DNA of 64,000 bases from Demequina sp. NBRC 110056 (lineage in GTDB: Bacteria > Actinomycetota > Actinomycetes > Actinomycetales > Demequinaceae): NCBI RefSeq assembly GCF_002090155.1, contig NZ_BBRM01000003.1, positions 62,001 through 126,000 on the forward strand, given 5' to 3'. The notes under the pieces are model-generated. The model saw only the letters and a program-made list of their open reading frames with translations. It was not told where the DNA came from and did no database searches. Positions 36,478-45,301 of this stretch are shown in pieces. Both the position numbers and the translations under genes were made by a program. Within the stretch, counting starts at the first letter, position 1, and the number at the start of each line of letters is the position of its first letter.

Positions 36478-37130
36478 GGCCCGCCCGCCGGCGCGTCTGA
36501 TGCTGGTGCGTCGGCCGACTCGTCGGTGAGCGTCAGCGACATCACCATGTCCTCGGCGCTGGGCTGGGTGGCGGCCCAGGACTCGACCGGCGCGACCAGG
36601 GTGGCGACGGTGGCGAACTCCCCGTACACCGCGATCCACACCTGGGTGGAACGGGTCTCCGAGGTCGCGCTCACGGTGGCCCCCGGGTGTCCGTCGTCGG
36701 CCGTGTACTCGACGGGATCGGTCGAGACCCAGTTGGCGCTCTCGTCCGACGCGAGGTCCTCCACGCGCGCGGCCACCGAGGCCTCGAGGTCGTCGGCGTC
36801 GCTCGTGGTGACCTCGAGGGTCAGCGTCGAGCTGCCCTGCACGAGCGTGGTCACCCCGGACTCCTGACCGTCGACGGACCACCCCTGCGCGAGCGTGACC
36901 TCGAGGGTGCCTGCCGACACGGCCTCCTCCTCGGCCGCGGGCTCCGCGAGCCAGCTTGCCAGCATCGGGACGCCGGCCACGAGGACCATGGCGATCGCCG
37001 CGACGATCGCCGCGCCGGGCAGCGAGCTGCGGCCGATGAGCCGCACCGACAGGGGCATGCGGGGCGTCGTCGCGAGGGTCTCGGTGGTGGGCGCGGAGGC
37101 GTCCTGGGGGGACGGCTCGGCGGCGCTCAT
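36474..37130 (-). CDS. Single-pass membrane protein coupled to a PrsW protease
   Basis: This 218-residue protein has a short Thr/Pro-rich cytoplasmic head, one membrane helix (AAIVAAIAMVLVAGVPMLASWLA) and an extracytoplasmic Thr/Ser/Asp-rich domain of about 150 residues (TLEVTLAQGWSVDGQESGVTTL...). No family is recognised. The topology is that of an anti-sigma-factor-like PrsW substrate, but the head is too short for a sigma-binding domain. The ATGA overlap with the PrsW gene indicates coupled synthesis. It might instead be a membrane-anchored sensor. Confidence 0.65.
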   Translation of the reverse strand: MSAAEPSPQDASAPTTETLATTPRMPLSVRLIGRSSLPGAAIVAAIAMVLVAGVPMLASWLAEPAAEEEAVSAGTLEVTLAQGWSVDGQESGVTTLVQGSSTLTLEVTTSDADDLEASVAARVEDLASDESANWVSTDPVEYTADDGHPGATVSATSETRSTQVWIAVYGEFATVATLVAPVESWAATQPSAEDMVMSLTLTDESADAPASDAPAGGP

Positions 37131-37208
37131 GGCCGGGACGGTATCACGATCGCGGGCGCGCGGGACGGCCCCGCGCCCCGCCGTCAGAACCGGACATTTC
37201 GTCCGTGA

Positions 37209-38045
37209 TCAGGTCGCGTCGGACGGAGCGGGCTGCACCGCGCGCGTCGATGCACGACGGGCGAGCAGCCAGGCGATCACGAGCACCGCCAGTGCTGGCA
37301 GTCCCTTGATGATCGAGCCCAGGACCTCGTTGCTGTCGAACAGTGGCGAGTCGAAGAAGGCGTGGAGTGCGATCACCAGAACGAGCGCTCCGGCCGCCAC
37401 CAGCCAACGCACGGCGGGGGAGCCCTTGCCGCGCATCGCATAGCCGAGCCCTGCTGACGAGATCCCGGTGTACGTCGGGTGCGACCACAGGCCCGAGATC
37501 ACGCCACGCAGGACGAGCATGAGGATCACCACGAGGATCGGGTTGCCGGACGCGGCGGCCTCCGACGAGTAGAGGATCGACTCGGTCACCGCGAAGCCCA
37601 GCCCGACGAGCAGCCCGTAGTACACGAAGTCGAGGGGCTCGGTCATGCGGGTCGCGGGGATCGAGGCGAGCACGGCGACCGCGATGAGCTTCAGCGGCTC
37701 CTCGGACAGGCCCGCGGCGATGGCTTGTGCCCATCCGTCGTCGCTGACCACGTCGCTGACGAGCGCGTGAGCGGCGTTGGTCACCCAGGTGCCGACGCCG
37801 GCGACGATGATCCCTCCCCACACCACCGCAGCGATCGCGGGGCCGCGGGGCCTCTCGCGCGCACGGAAGATGCGGCGCACGAGCAGGAACAGCGCCCACC
37901 CGTAGAGCGACCAGAGCACCATCGCGGTCGCGAAGCCCACGGGTGACGCGAGCAGGGCACCGAGCATCACTGGCAGCAAACCGATGGCGCCCACGAAGGT
38001 GAGGATGCCGCTGACCCACACGAAGGGGTTGCGAAGGTCGAACAT
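37209..38045 (-). CDS. Second PrsW-type intramembrane protease
   Basis: This 278-residue paralog of the protein at 35254 lacks the Arg-rich tail. It has the same motifs: LSEEPLKLIAV, FAVTESILY, SHPTYTGISSAGLGYA and HAFFDSPLF. Eight helices are predicted. It lies 16 bp downstream of metZ on the same strand, and 78 bp upstream of the single-pass protein gene. Two related proteases so close together suggest local duplication with divergent substrates. Confidence 0.85.
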   Translation of the reverse strand: MFDLRNPFVWVSGILTFVGAIGLLPVMLGALLASPVGFATAMVLWSLYGWALFLLVRRIFRARERPRGPAIAAVVWGGIIVAGVGTWVTNAAHALVSDVVSDDGWAQAIAAGLSEEPLKLIAVAVLASIPATRMTEPLDFVYYGLLVGLGFAVTESILYSSEAAASGNPILVVILMLVLRGVISGLWSHPTYTGISSAGLGYAMRGKGSPAVRWLVAAGALVLVIALHAFFDSPLFDSNEVLGSIIKGLPALAVLVIAWLLARRASTRAVQPAPSDAT

Positions 38046-38061
38046 CGTGGGCGCGGAGCGG

Positions 38062-39282
38062 TCAGACCTGTGCGAGCGCGCGCTCGAGGTCGGCTCGCAG
38101 GTCCTCGACGTCCTCGAGGCCGATCGACAGGCGCACGGTGGTCTCGGAGATGCCCACCTCCGCGCGACCCTCGGGGCTCATCTTGTTGTGCGTCGTGGTC
38201 GCCGGGTGGGTCGAGATCGACTTCGCGTCGCCCAGGTTGTTCGAGCACGTGAACAGGCGGAGGGCGTTCATGAAGCGGAACGCCGCGGCCTGCGCCTCGG
38301 GGCCGGCCACGTCCACGCCGGGGCCCAGGTCCAGGTCGAGCGTCACGAGCGTGCCGCCGAGGCTCATCTGGGACACGGCGAGCTCGTGCTGCGGGTGCGA
38401 GGGGTGGAGCGGGTAGCGCGCGATGCGCACCTTCGGGTGATCATCGAGCCACGTGGCGAGCTCGAGCGCGCTCGCGGCCTGGTGCCGGACGCGCACCGCG
38501 AGGGTCTCGAGGCCCTTGAGCAGCACCCACGCGTTGAACGGCGAGATGGTCGCGCCCATGTTGCGGACCATGAGCTTGACCGGGCCGTCGACGTAGTCGG
38601 CGGAGCCCAGGATCGCGCCACCCAGCACTCGGCCCTGGCCGTCGATGTGCTTGGTCGCGGAGTAGACCACAGCATCGGCGCCCAGTTCGAGCGGCTTCTG
38701 GCCGATCGCCGTCGCGAACACGTTGTCGACGATGAGCAGCGCGCCGGCGGCGTGCGACAGCTCCGCGATCCGCGGGATGTCGAGCACGTCCTGCATGGGG
38801 TTGGTGGGGGACTCGATGAACACGGCCTTCGCCGGGGTGGCGAGGGCCCGTTCCCAATCTGCGGGATCGTTGCCGTCGACGTAGTCGATCTCGATCCCCC
38901 ACTTCTCGAAGAAGTTGGCGAACGTCTGCAGCGTGGAGCCGAACAGCGCCTTCGCCGCCACGAGGCGGTCGCCCTGGCCGAGGATCGACCCGAGCGACAC
39001 GAAGACCGCGCTCATGCCGGTCGACGTGGCGAAGCAGCTCTCGGCCCCCTCGATCGCGGCGAGGCGCTCCTGGAACGCCGTCACCGTCGGGTTGGCGTAG
39101 CGGGAGTACATGTAGATGTCGATCTCGCCGGCGAAGGCGTCGCGCGCCTGCTCGGCGCTGTCGTACGCGTAGCCCTGGGTGAGGAACATCCCCTCCGACA
39201 TCTCGTTCGCCTCCGAACGGTGGATGCCGGTGTGCACCGCGAGCGTGTCGGGGCGCAGGGAGTCGGGAAGGTCGGCGCTCAT
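38062..39282 (-). CDS. metZ: O-succinylhomoserine sulfhydrylase
   Basis: This 406-residue PLP enzyme of the Cys/Met metabolism class makes homocysteine from O-succinyl- (or O-acetyl-) homoserine and sulfide. Evidence is the family beginning RPDTLAVHTGIHRSEANEMSEGMFLTQGYAYDSAE, the YSRYANPT segment, SATKHIDGQGRVLGGAILG with the PLP Lys, and VRLSIGLEDVEDL near the end. I chose the ATG at 39282 because TACCCT lies 7 nt upstream and the added upstream residues are unmatched. The acyl preference cannot be fixed from sequence alone. Confidence 0.92.
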   Translation of the reverse strand: MSADLPDSLRPDTLAVHTGIHRSEANEMSEGMFLTQGYAYDSAEQARDAFAGEIDIYMYSRYANPTVTAFQERLAAIEGAESCFATSTGMSAVFVSLGSILGQGDRLVAAKALFGSTLQTFANFFEKWGIEIDYVDGNDPADWERALATPAKAVFIESPTNPMQDVLDIPRIAELSHAAGALLIVDNVFATAIGQKPLELGADAVVYSATKHIDGQGRVLGGAILGSADYVDGPVKLMVRNMGATISPFNAWVLLKGLETLAVRVRHQAASALELATWLDDHPKVRIARYPLHPSHPQHELAVSQMSLGGTLVTLDLDLGPGVDVAGPEAQAAAFRFMNALRLFTCSNNLGDAKSISTHPATTTHNKMSPEGRAEVGISETTVRLSIGLEDVEDLRADLERALAQV

Positions 39283-39325
39283 GGGTTCAGGGTAGCGGCG
39301 TGAAGCGCCCACGGGGATGCCGGGC

Positions 39326-39385
39326 AATGGTCAAAGAATGGTCACGACAAGTGCATCCGCGCGTCATGGAATGGCACGCGCCATT
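39326..39385. promoter_or_regulatory. Cluster of AATGG-type half-sites upstream of metZ
   Basis: AATGGTCA occurs at 39326-39333 and 39337-39344, 11 bp apart. AATGGC-ACGC-GCCATT follows at 39370-39385. They lie 44-103 bp upstream of metZ and may bind a regulator. The 356-bp gap 39283-39638 also contains a decamer copy (39414-39423), a LacI-like site and a terminator, but no gene. Confidence 0.4.
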
Positions 39386-39413
39386 GACTGTGAATCGCAG
39401 AAATCGTCGGAGC

Positions 39414-39423
39414 GCCGATGCGC
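39414..39423 (+). repeat. GCCGATGCGC decamer upstream of metZ
   Basis: This is an intergenic copy with the extended flank GTGCCGGGCC. Confidence 0.7.
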
Positions 39424-39464
39424 GTGCCGGGCCTCGTTCGTTCGTCACCAGGGACGATGCTGCC

Positions 39465-39479
39465 TTCGAAGCGTTTCGG
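39465..39479. promoter_or_regulatory. Lone LacI-like site
   Basis: TTCGAAGCGTTTCGG differs by few bases from the TTCGAAGCGCTTCGAA operators at 45254 and 46354. It lies downstream of the alpha-xylosidase gene, not in front of any gene, so its role is unclear. Confidence 0.35.
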
Positions 39480-39541
39480 CCACGGTCGTTCACCTTTTCT
39501 TAACCTTCGGAACCCCCTCCGAGCGCACCCCGCAACGCAGA

Positions 39542-39584
39542 GCGCGGCCCCGCGAGCCGATGGCAGAGGCTCGCGGGGCCGCGC
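39542..39584 (-). terminator. Terminator of the alpha-xyloside operon
   Basis: A perfect 17-bp stem (39542-39558 with 39568-39584) with a 9-nt loop lies 55 bp past the glycosidase stop. It is the strongest hairpin in the window. Confidence 0.85.
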
Positions 39585-39638
39585 GATCCAGGCGGTGGCG
39601 ACGAGGAGCGCCGGCCGCTGGGGAAGCAGCGAGGGGCG

Positions 39639-41894
39639 TCAGGGGATGAGGCGCACCTGCGCTGCGTGGTCGGCGGTGCTGCGGGCGGTGGAGGCTCCGC
39701 CCGTCACCTGGAAGGTCACGCGCTCGCCGATAGGCGTGACGACGTCGACGGTGGAGTCGCCGTCGCCGTACGCCTCGAGCGTCAGCCCGTCCATCCAGTC
39801 GTAGTCGGGGCGGTCGGAGCGCGCGCCACGCGGGATCACCGCGCCCGGCCGCACGTAGACCGGCAGCGAGTCGAAGCCGTGGGTCTCGCGGACCCATCGG
39901 CCGCCCTCGACGCGCTCTCCGCTGAGCAACGACGTCCACGTTCCAGCCGGCAGGTACACGTCGACGCTGCCGTCCGCAGACATGACCGGGGCGACGAGGA
40001 TGTCCGAGCCGAGCATGTACTGACGGTCGAGGTGCTCCACGGCCGGGTCGTCGGGGAACTCGAACAGCATCGGCCGTGCGACGGACACGCCGGTGGCCGC
40101 CGCGTCGGCGCCGGCCGTGTACAGGTACGGCATGAGCGAGTTCTTGAGCTCCGCGAACTGCCGGGTGATGGCGACGGCCTCCTCGTCGAACGCCCACGGC
40201 ACGCGGTAGCTGTCCGAGCCGTGCAGGCGCGAGTGAGAGGACAGCAGCCCGAACGCGAGCCACCGCTTGAACACCGCCGGATCTGGGGTTCCCTCGAAGC
40301 CGCCGATGTCGTGGCTCCAGTACCCGAAGCCCGAGGCCGCGAGCGACAGGCCGCCGCGCAGGGTCTCCGCCATCGACGGATAGGTCGAGGTGTTGTCGCC
40401 GCCCCAGTGGACGGGGAACTGCTGGCCGCCGGCGGTGGCCGAGCGGGCGAACAGCACGGCGTCGCCCTCGCCGCGCTCCTCCGTGAGCACGTCGAACACC
40501 GCCTTGTTGTACAGCTGCGTGTAGAGGTTGTGCATGACGCCGGGGTCCTCGCCGTCGTGCCACACGACGTCAGTGGGGATGCGCTCGCCGAAGTCCGTCT
40601 TGAGCGCGTCCACGCCCTGGCGCAGCAGCGTGCGCAGGTGTCCCTGGAACCATGCGGTCGCCTCGGGGTTCGTGAAGTCCACGAGCGCCATGCCCGCGAC
40701 CCACAGGTCCCACTGCCACACGGAGCCATCGGGGCGCTTCACGAAGTAGCCGTGCTCCACTCCCTCCGCGAACAGCGGCGAACGCTGCGCGATGTACGGG
40801 TTGATCCAGGCGCAGACCTTGAGGTCCTTGGCGTGCAGGCGGGCCAGCATCCCCTCGGGGTCGGGGAAGGTGCGCTCGTCCCACGCGAGCGACGTCCACT
40901 CGAACTCCGGCATCCAGAAGCAGTCGAAGTGGAAGACGCTGAGGGGGATGTCCCGCTCGCGCATGCCGTCGACGAACTGGTTGACGGTCGCCTCGTCGTA
41001 GTCGGTGGTGAAGGAGGTCGACAGCCACAGCCCGTAGGACCACGCGGGCACTGAGGCCGGACGCCCGGTCAGCCGCGTGTAGCGGTCGATGACGTCCTTG
41101 GGGGTCGGCCCGGCGAACACGAGGTACTCGAGCGACTGGCCCGGCACCGAGAACTGGACGCGCTCGACCGACTCCGAGCCCACCTCGAAGGAGACGTGCT
41201 CGGGGTGGTTGACCAGCACGCCGTAGCCGCGGTTCGTGAGGTAGAACGGCACGTTCTTGTACGACTGCTCGGAGCTGGTGCCGCCGTCCGCGTTCCAGAT
41301 GTCGACGGTCTGACCGTTCTTGACGAGCGGACCGAAGCGCTCGCCCAGGCCGTAGACGAGCTCGCCGACGCCGAGGTCGAGCTGCTCGTGGATGTAGGTC
41401 GACGCGGGTGCCGTGGCGTCCGCGCTGACCCCCGCGGGCCCGGCAGGCTCGGCGACGACCGCTGCTCCCGCAGCGAGCTCGACCCGCGCCGGGCCCTTGT
41501 CGCCGGAGCCGGTGAGGCGGCGGTCGCCGTCGTAGAAGGACAGGTCCCACGGGGCGCCCTGGCGCACGACGGCGTGCAGGCGCCCGGCCGTGACGACCCC
41601 CTCGGACTCCGACACGGAGACCGAGCCGGCACCCGCATCGGCGCTCCACGGGAAGCCCGGCGAGCGCCGGGTGCCCTGGTGGTTGTCGATGCGCACCCGG
41701 ATCACGCCCTCGGCGACGGGCGCGACCGTCACGGTGAGCGCGGTGAGGTTGAGGACGTTGCCGCGGGCCGTGATCTCGCGGGTGGGGGCGGTGACCTCCA
41801 GCGCGCCGTCGCGCTCCACGATCCGGTAGGCCTCGCGGGCGTAGGCGGCGTCGACGCCGGGGCGGCGCTGCCAGAATCCGTCGGTGAACTTCAC
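39639..41894 (-). CDS. Glycoside hydrolase family 31 alpha-xylosidase (YicI-like)
   Basis: This 751-residue enzyme releases alpha-xylose from isoprimeverose-type ends of xyloglucan oligosaccharides. The catalytic nucleophile is Asp434 in KTDFGERIP, a motif that marks the YicI branch, and the acid/base is Asp500 in HWGGDNTSTYPSM. VFHFDCFWMPEFEWTSLAWDERTFPDP also matches YicI. There is no signal peptide, so it acts in the cytosol after import. It starts at GTG 41894, overlapping the stop of the upstream permease by 4 bp (GTGA); the frame is open further up. It is the last gene of the operon. Confidence 0.9.
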   Translation of the reverse strand: MKFTDGFWQRRPGVDAAYAREAYRIVERDGALEVTAPTREITARGNVLNLTALTVTVAPVAEGVIRVRIDNHQGTRRSPGFPWSADAGAGSVSVSESEGVVTAGRLHAVVRQGAPWDLSFYDGDRRLTGSGDKGPARVELAAGAAVVAEPAGPAGVSADATAPASTYIHEQLDLGVGELVYGLGERFGPLVKNGQTVDIWNADGGTSSEQSYKNVPFYLTNRGYGVLVNHPEHVSFEVGSESVERVQFSVPGQSLEYLVFAGPTPKDVIDRYTRLTGRPASVPAWSYGLWLSTSFTTDYDEATVNQFVDGMRERDIPLSVFHFDCFWMPEFEWTSLAWDERTFPDPEGMLARLHAKDLKVCAWINPYIAQRSPLFAEGVEHGYFVKRPDGSVWQWDLWVAGMALVDFTNPEATAWFQGHLRTLLRQGVDALKTDFGERIPTDVVWHDGEDPGVMHNLYTQLYNKAVFDVLTEERGEGDAVLFARSATAGGQQFPVHWGGDNTSTYPSMAETLRGGLSLAASGFGYWSHDIGGFEGTPDPAVFKRWLAFGLLSSHSRLHGSDSYRVPWAFDEEAVAITRQFAELKNSLMPYLYTAGADAAATGVSVARPMLFEFPDDPAVEHLDRQYMLGSDILVAPVMSADGSVDVYLPAGTWTSLLSGERVEGGRWVRETHGFDSLPVYVRPGAVIPRGARSDRPDYDWMDGLTLEAYGDGDSTVDVVTPIGERVTFQVTGGASTARSTADHAAQVRLIP

Positions 41895-42823
41895 TTCACT
41901 GCTCCTGCCGTGATTCCTCGGGTCAGCGTGCGCTGGAAGATGAGGAAGAAGATGATCGTGGGGATGATGCTGATCAGCGTTCCCGCGATCAGCGTGGTGG
42001 TGTCCGTCTGACGCTCGCCGTTGAGCTGCTCGAGAACGAGCGGCACGGTCAGCGAGTCCTCGGTGTTGAGGAACGCCAGCGGGAGAAGGAACTCGTTCCA
42101 GGTCCAGATGAAGAAGAACACCATGAGGACCGACAACGTGGGCCGGATGACCGGCACGATGATCGAGCGCAGCGAACGCCAGCGCGATGCGCCGTCGACC
42201 GCCGCCGCCTCGAGGATCTCCTTGGGGAAGGTGCCGAGCAGGCTCGACAGCAGGTACGTGCCGAACGCGGACTGGATTACGACGAACGTGATGATCACGG
42301 ACCACGAGTTCGACAGCAGCCCAAGATCGTCGTAGAGCTGGAACAGGGGGTCGAAGAGCATCTCCTGTGGCACCAGGTTTGCCATCAGGAACACGAGCAC
42401 GATCCACGTGCGGCCACGGACGCGGCCGATCCCGATCGCAAACGAGTTCAGCACGGAGATCACGACCGCGATGACCGCGACCATGGTCGAGATGAAGACG
42501 GAGTTCCACAGCGCCCGGAGGAAGTTGTTCTGCTCCCAGAATGTCTGGATTCCCGTGAAGTCGAGAGCCTCCGGAAGCTCCAGTGGGGTCGAGGTCGCAT
42601 AGTCGGCCGGCGACTTGAACGCGTTGAGAAGCAGCAACAGGATCGGGAAGAAGATCACCAACGCGCCCAGCACCGCGAGCACCATGAGGATCCACTCGGT
42701 GGGGGTGCGGGGCCGAGACTTGTTTCGCCTGGACTTCTCGGGTGTGCGCGGCGGGGCGCTTCCGGCCGATGCGCCGGTTGCCGGTGTCTGGTCTGTCGCC
42801 GATGCGGCGGGCACAGTGGTCAT
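41891..42823 (-). CDS. Carbohydrate ABC transporter permease, MalG-like
   Basis: This 310-residue membrane protein has a Pro/Ser/Thr-rich head of about 45 residues and six helices. EAAAVDGASRWRSLRSIIVPVIRPTL is the EAA loop that contacts the ATPase. With its partner (42825) it forms the channel of a carbohydrate uptake type 1 importer. Its own ATPase is not encoded here and is probably shared (MsiK-like). I start it at ATG 42823 because AAAGGA precedes it; the frame is open to 42859. The GTGA overlap couples it to the glycosidase. Confidence 0.9.
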   Translation of the reverse strand: MTTVPAASATDQTPATGASAGSAPPRTPEKSRRNKSRPRTPTEWILMVLAVLGALVIFFPILLLLLNAFKSPADYATSTPLELPEALDFTGIQTFWEQNNFLRALWNSVFISTMVAVIAVVISVLNSFAIGIGRVRGRTWIVLVFLMANLVPQEMLFDPLFQLYDDLGLLSNSWSVIITFVVIQSAFGTYLLSSLLGTFPKEILEAAAVDGASRWRSLRSIIVPVIRPTLSVLMVFFFIWTWNEFLLPLAFLNTEDSLTVPLVLEQLNGERQTDTTTLIAGTLISIIPTIIFFLIFQRTLTRGITAGAVK

Positions 42824-42824
42824 G

Positions 42825-43793
42825 TCACGCGTCCTTTCGCTCGGCGCGGTTCTGCACACGGATGAAGATGACGGCGACGACGAAGACCACGATCGTGATC
42901 GAGGACGCGATCGCGGCCGCGTAGCCCTTGTCTGTGCCGTTGATGAACTCGTTGTAGGCGTAGAACGACGGCACGTAGGTGGACTTGTTGGGGCCGCCCT
43001 GCGTCAGGATGAACACCGGTGCGAACACCTTGAGCGCGGCGATGGTCGTGGTCAGCGAGACCACGAAGACTTCGGGGCGGATCATCGGCAGGGTGATGGC
43101 CCGAAAACGCTGGAACCAGTTGGCGTTGTCGAGCTCGGCAGCCTCGTACAGCTCCGGGTCGACGCGCTGGAGAGCGGCCATGAAGATGACGACGGGGTAG
43201 CCGATCTGGATCCAGATCATGAGGATCATCACGGAGGCCATGGCGGTTCCGTAGCTGCCTCCCAGCCAGTTCACCTCGACGGCGTCACCCGTGATGGTGC
43301 TGAGGAACTGGTTGAAGACGCCGGAGCTGTCGGGCTTGAGCAGCCATCCGAAGAGCACGCCAGCGACGGCGATGGGGAGGATCTGCGGCAGGTAGTACGT
43401 CGCGCGAAGGAAGCTCGACAGCTTGTTGCCGAACCTGCGGCCGACCACGTCGAACAGCAACGCGGCGATGATGAGACCGAGCACGGTGGGGATGATCACC
43501 ATCGCGATGATGACCAGGATGATGTTCTGGAAGGACTGGATGTACTCCTCGTCCTGGAACAGCGCGGCCCAGTTCTCCAGGCCGGCCCACTGCTCCTCCG
43601 CGCGTCCGCCACGCCAGTGGTAGAAGCTCAGGCGGAAGTTGCGGACGATCGGCCAGAAGATGATGATCCCGACCAGGATGATGCCGGGGATGAAGTACAG
43701 CCAATATCCGAGCTTGCCGGCACCGCGCTGCGGGATGCGCGCGGGCTCTGCCGGTCGGGTCGACCGCACCCACGGAACCTTGGTGGAAGACAT
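42825..43793 (-). CDS. Carbohydrate ABC transporter permease, MalF-like
   Basis: This 322-residue membrane protein has six helices and the EAA loop ELYEAAELDNANWFQRFRAITLPMIRPEV. It pairs with the MalG-like subunit. AAGGA lies 7 nt before the ATG. Its gene begins 62 bp after the binding-protein stop, beyond a strong hairpin, and ends one nucleotide before the next start. Confidence 0.92.
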   Translation of the reverse strand: MSSTKVPWVRSTRPAEPARIPQRGAGKLGYWLYFIPGIILVGIIIFWPIVRNFRLSFYHWRGGRAEEQWAGLENWAALFQDEEYIQSFQNIILVIIAMVIIPTVLGLIIAALLFDVVGRRFGNKLSSFLRATYYLPQILPIAVAGVLFGWLLKPDSSGVFNQFLSTITGDAVEVNWLGGSYGTAMASVMILMIWIQIGYPVVIFMAALQRVDPELYEAAELDNANWFQRFRAITLPMIRPEVFVVSLTTTIAALKVFAPVFILTQGGPNKSTYVPSFYAYNEFINGTDKGYAAAIASSITIVVFVVAVIFIRVQNRAERKDA

Positions 43794-43810
43794 ATCGCGT
43801 CCTTGTCCGG

Positions 43811-43840
43811 GGGAGCCCGGGCCGCGAGGCCCGGGCTCCC
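43811..43840 (-). terminator. Intra-operon hairpin after the binding-protein gene
   Basis: A 13-bp perfect stem (43811-43823 and 43828-43840) has a GCGA loop. It lies between the binding-protein and permease genes and probably protects or partly terminates the upstream message, raising binding-protein level. Confidence 0.75.
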
Positions 43841-43854
43841 GATGACGGGTGTGA

Positions 43855-45180
43855 CTACTCGCGGACGTCCGCGACGTAGCTCTCGTAGTACTCCTCGAGC
43901 TGGGCCTGCGCCTCGGCGGGCGTGTAGTCGCCGTTCACGAGGCCCTGCAGCACGGCGTTCAGGTCGCCGTAGAAGTCAGGAGTGGGCCAGTCGGGGTAGA
44001 AGGAGAGGCCGTCGCGCTCGTTGACCTCGTTGAAGAGCCCGATGAGCGCCTGGGCGTCCTCGTCCGTGATGTCCTCGGTATTGGCAGCCACCGGCAGGCC
44101 GCCGGACTCGCCGAGCAGCGCCTGGATCTCAGGGCGCATCGTGATGTCGATGAAGATCTCTGCGAGCTCTGGCTGCTTGGACTCGACCGGAACCACCCAC
44201 ATGTTGCCGCCCGACCCAGGGGTCAGGTCGGTGGAAGGCCAATTGGTGACGCCCAGCTCAAAGCCAGAGATCTCGGACAGGAAGCGTCCGTACCACCACG
44301 AGCCGGAGTAGAACATCGGGACCTCGCCGTTGATGAACTGCAGGCCCGCATCCTCGGCCGTCATGCCGGTGGAGGCCGACGCAATGTAGCCCGAGTCGAT
44401 CCACTCGGCGAGCGTCTCGGTGGCGTAGGTCACCTCAGGTCCGCTCCAGTCGACGGGCTCGGTGTAGAGCTGGTACGCATCGACCCAGGCGCGATCGGCC
44501 TGGCTCAGCGCGAGCTGGTACCAGAGCTGTCCGAGCGGGTACTCCTGCGCGGACTCGGCGAACGGAGTGACCCCCGCATCAGAGAATGCCGCTGCGGCAG
44601 CCTCGACGTCCTCGATCGACTGAGGTGCCTCGAGGCCCTGCTCCGCGAACATGTCCGCGTTGTAGTAGAGGAAGACGAACTCGCCGTAGTTGGGCACGCC
44701 GTAGTAACTGCCCGATCCCATCACGCCGTTCTCGTTGTACTGCGCTGTGGTCGCGATCGAGTCGGCAAGCTGGTCTCCCCAGCCGTACTCCTCGTATGCC
44801 TCGTCGAGGCTCTGGATCACGCCGATGGCGGCGAGCTGACCGGCGGTCGCGTTGCCCTTGTTGTACTCGGAGACATCGGGAGCGTCCGAGGAGTCGAACA
44901 ACTGCTCGGCCGAGGTGCGGAGGTCCTCGAACGCGGTCGTCTGGAGGTTGACCTCGGCGCCGGTCTCCTCCTCGAAGATCTCGATCGCGCGGTTCCACGC
45001 GATGCCCATGGCCGAGTCTTCGCCCTCATAGTGCATGACGGTGAGGGTTTCGCCGCTCCAGTCGCCGTCGGCGGGAGCCTCCGAGCCACCGCTGTCGCCG
45101 TCCGACGAGCACGCGGACAGGCCCAGGGTCAGGGCGCCGGCTGCGGCAGCAGCGCCGATCATTCGTGTGCGGTTCTTCAT
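43855..45180 (-). CDS. Carbohydrate ABC transporter substrate-binding lipoprotein
   Basis: This 441-residue protein has a signal peptide and lipobox (ALTLGLSACSS). The mature part is an extracellular type 1 (MalE-like) binding fold, with TLTVMHYEGEDSAMGIAWNRAIEIFEEETGAEV and GSGGNMWVVPVESKQPELAEIFIDIT. It binds an oligosaccharide; from its operon, an alpha-xyloside of xyloglucan is likely. AAGGAGG lies 11 nt before the ATG. A 14-bp LacI operator sits 74 bp upstream. Confidence 0.92.
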   Translation of the reverse strand: MKNRTRMIGAAAAAGALTLGLSACSSDGDSGGSEAPADGDWSGETLTVMHYEGEDSAMGIAWNRAIEIFEEETGAEVNLQTTAFEDLRTSAEQLFDSSDAPDVSEYNKGNATAGQLAAIGVIQSLDEAYEEYGWGDQLADSIATTAQYNENGVMGSGSYYGVPNYGEFVFLYYNADMFAEQGLEAPQSIEDVEAAAAAFSDAGVTPFAESAQEYPLGQLWYQLALSQADRAWVDAYQLYTEPVDWSGPEVTYATETLAEWIDSGYIASASTGMTAEDAGLQFINGEVPMFYSGSWWYGRFLSEISGFELGVTNWPSTDLTPGSGGNMWVVPVESKQPELAEIFIDITMRPEIQALLGESGGLPVAANTEDITDEDAQALIGLFNEVNERDGLSFYPDWPTPDFYGDLNAVLQGLVNGDYTPAEAQAQLEEYYESYVADVRE

Positions 45181-45253
45181 GGTGTTCTACCTCCTTGTAG
45201 CGGCCCTCGGGCCGGGGTTGGGGGTGCCACGTCGACGACTTCGAGGGCTATTT

Positions 45254-45267
45254 TCGAAGCGCTTCGA
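45254..45267. promoter_or_regulatory. LacI-type operator in front of the binding-protein gene
   Basis: TCGAAGCGCTTCGA is a perfect palindrome 74-87 bp upstream of the operon start, in the 121-bp gap after the LacI gene. Confidence 0.75.
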
Positions 45268-45301
45268 CGATGGGCGTGATGGTGCGTGGGAGACATGGGG
45301 T

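Noticed and set aside
39283-39638. SAM-type riboswitch in front of metZ
   Set aside because: The start appears leaderless (TACCCT 7 nt before the ATG), leaving no room for an RNA leader, and I see no SAM-riboswitch fold.
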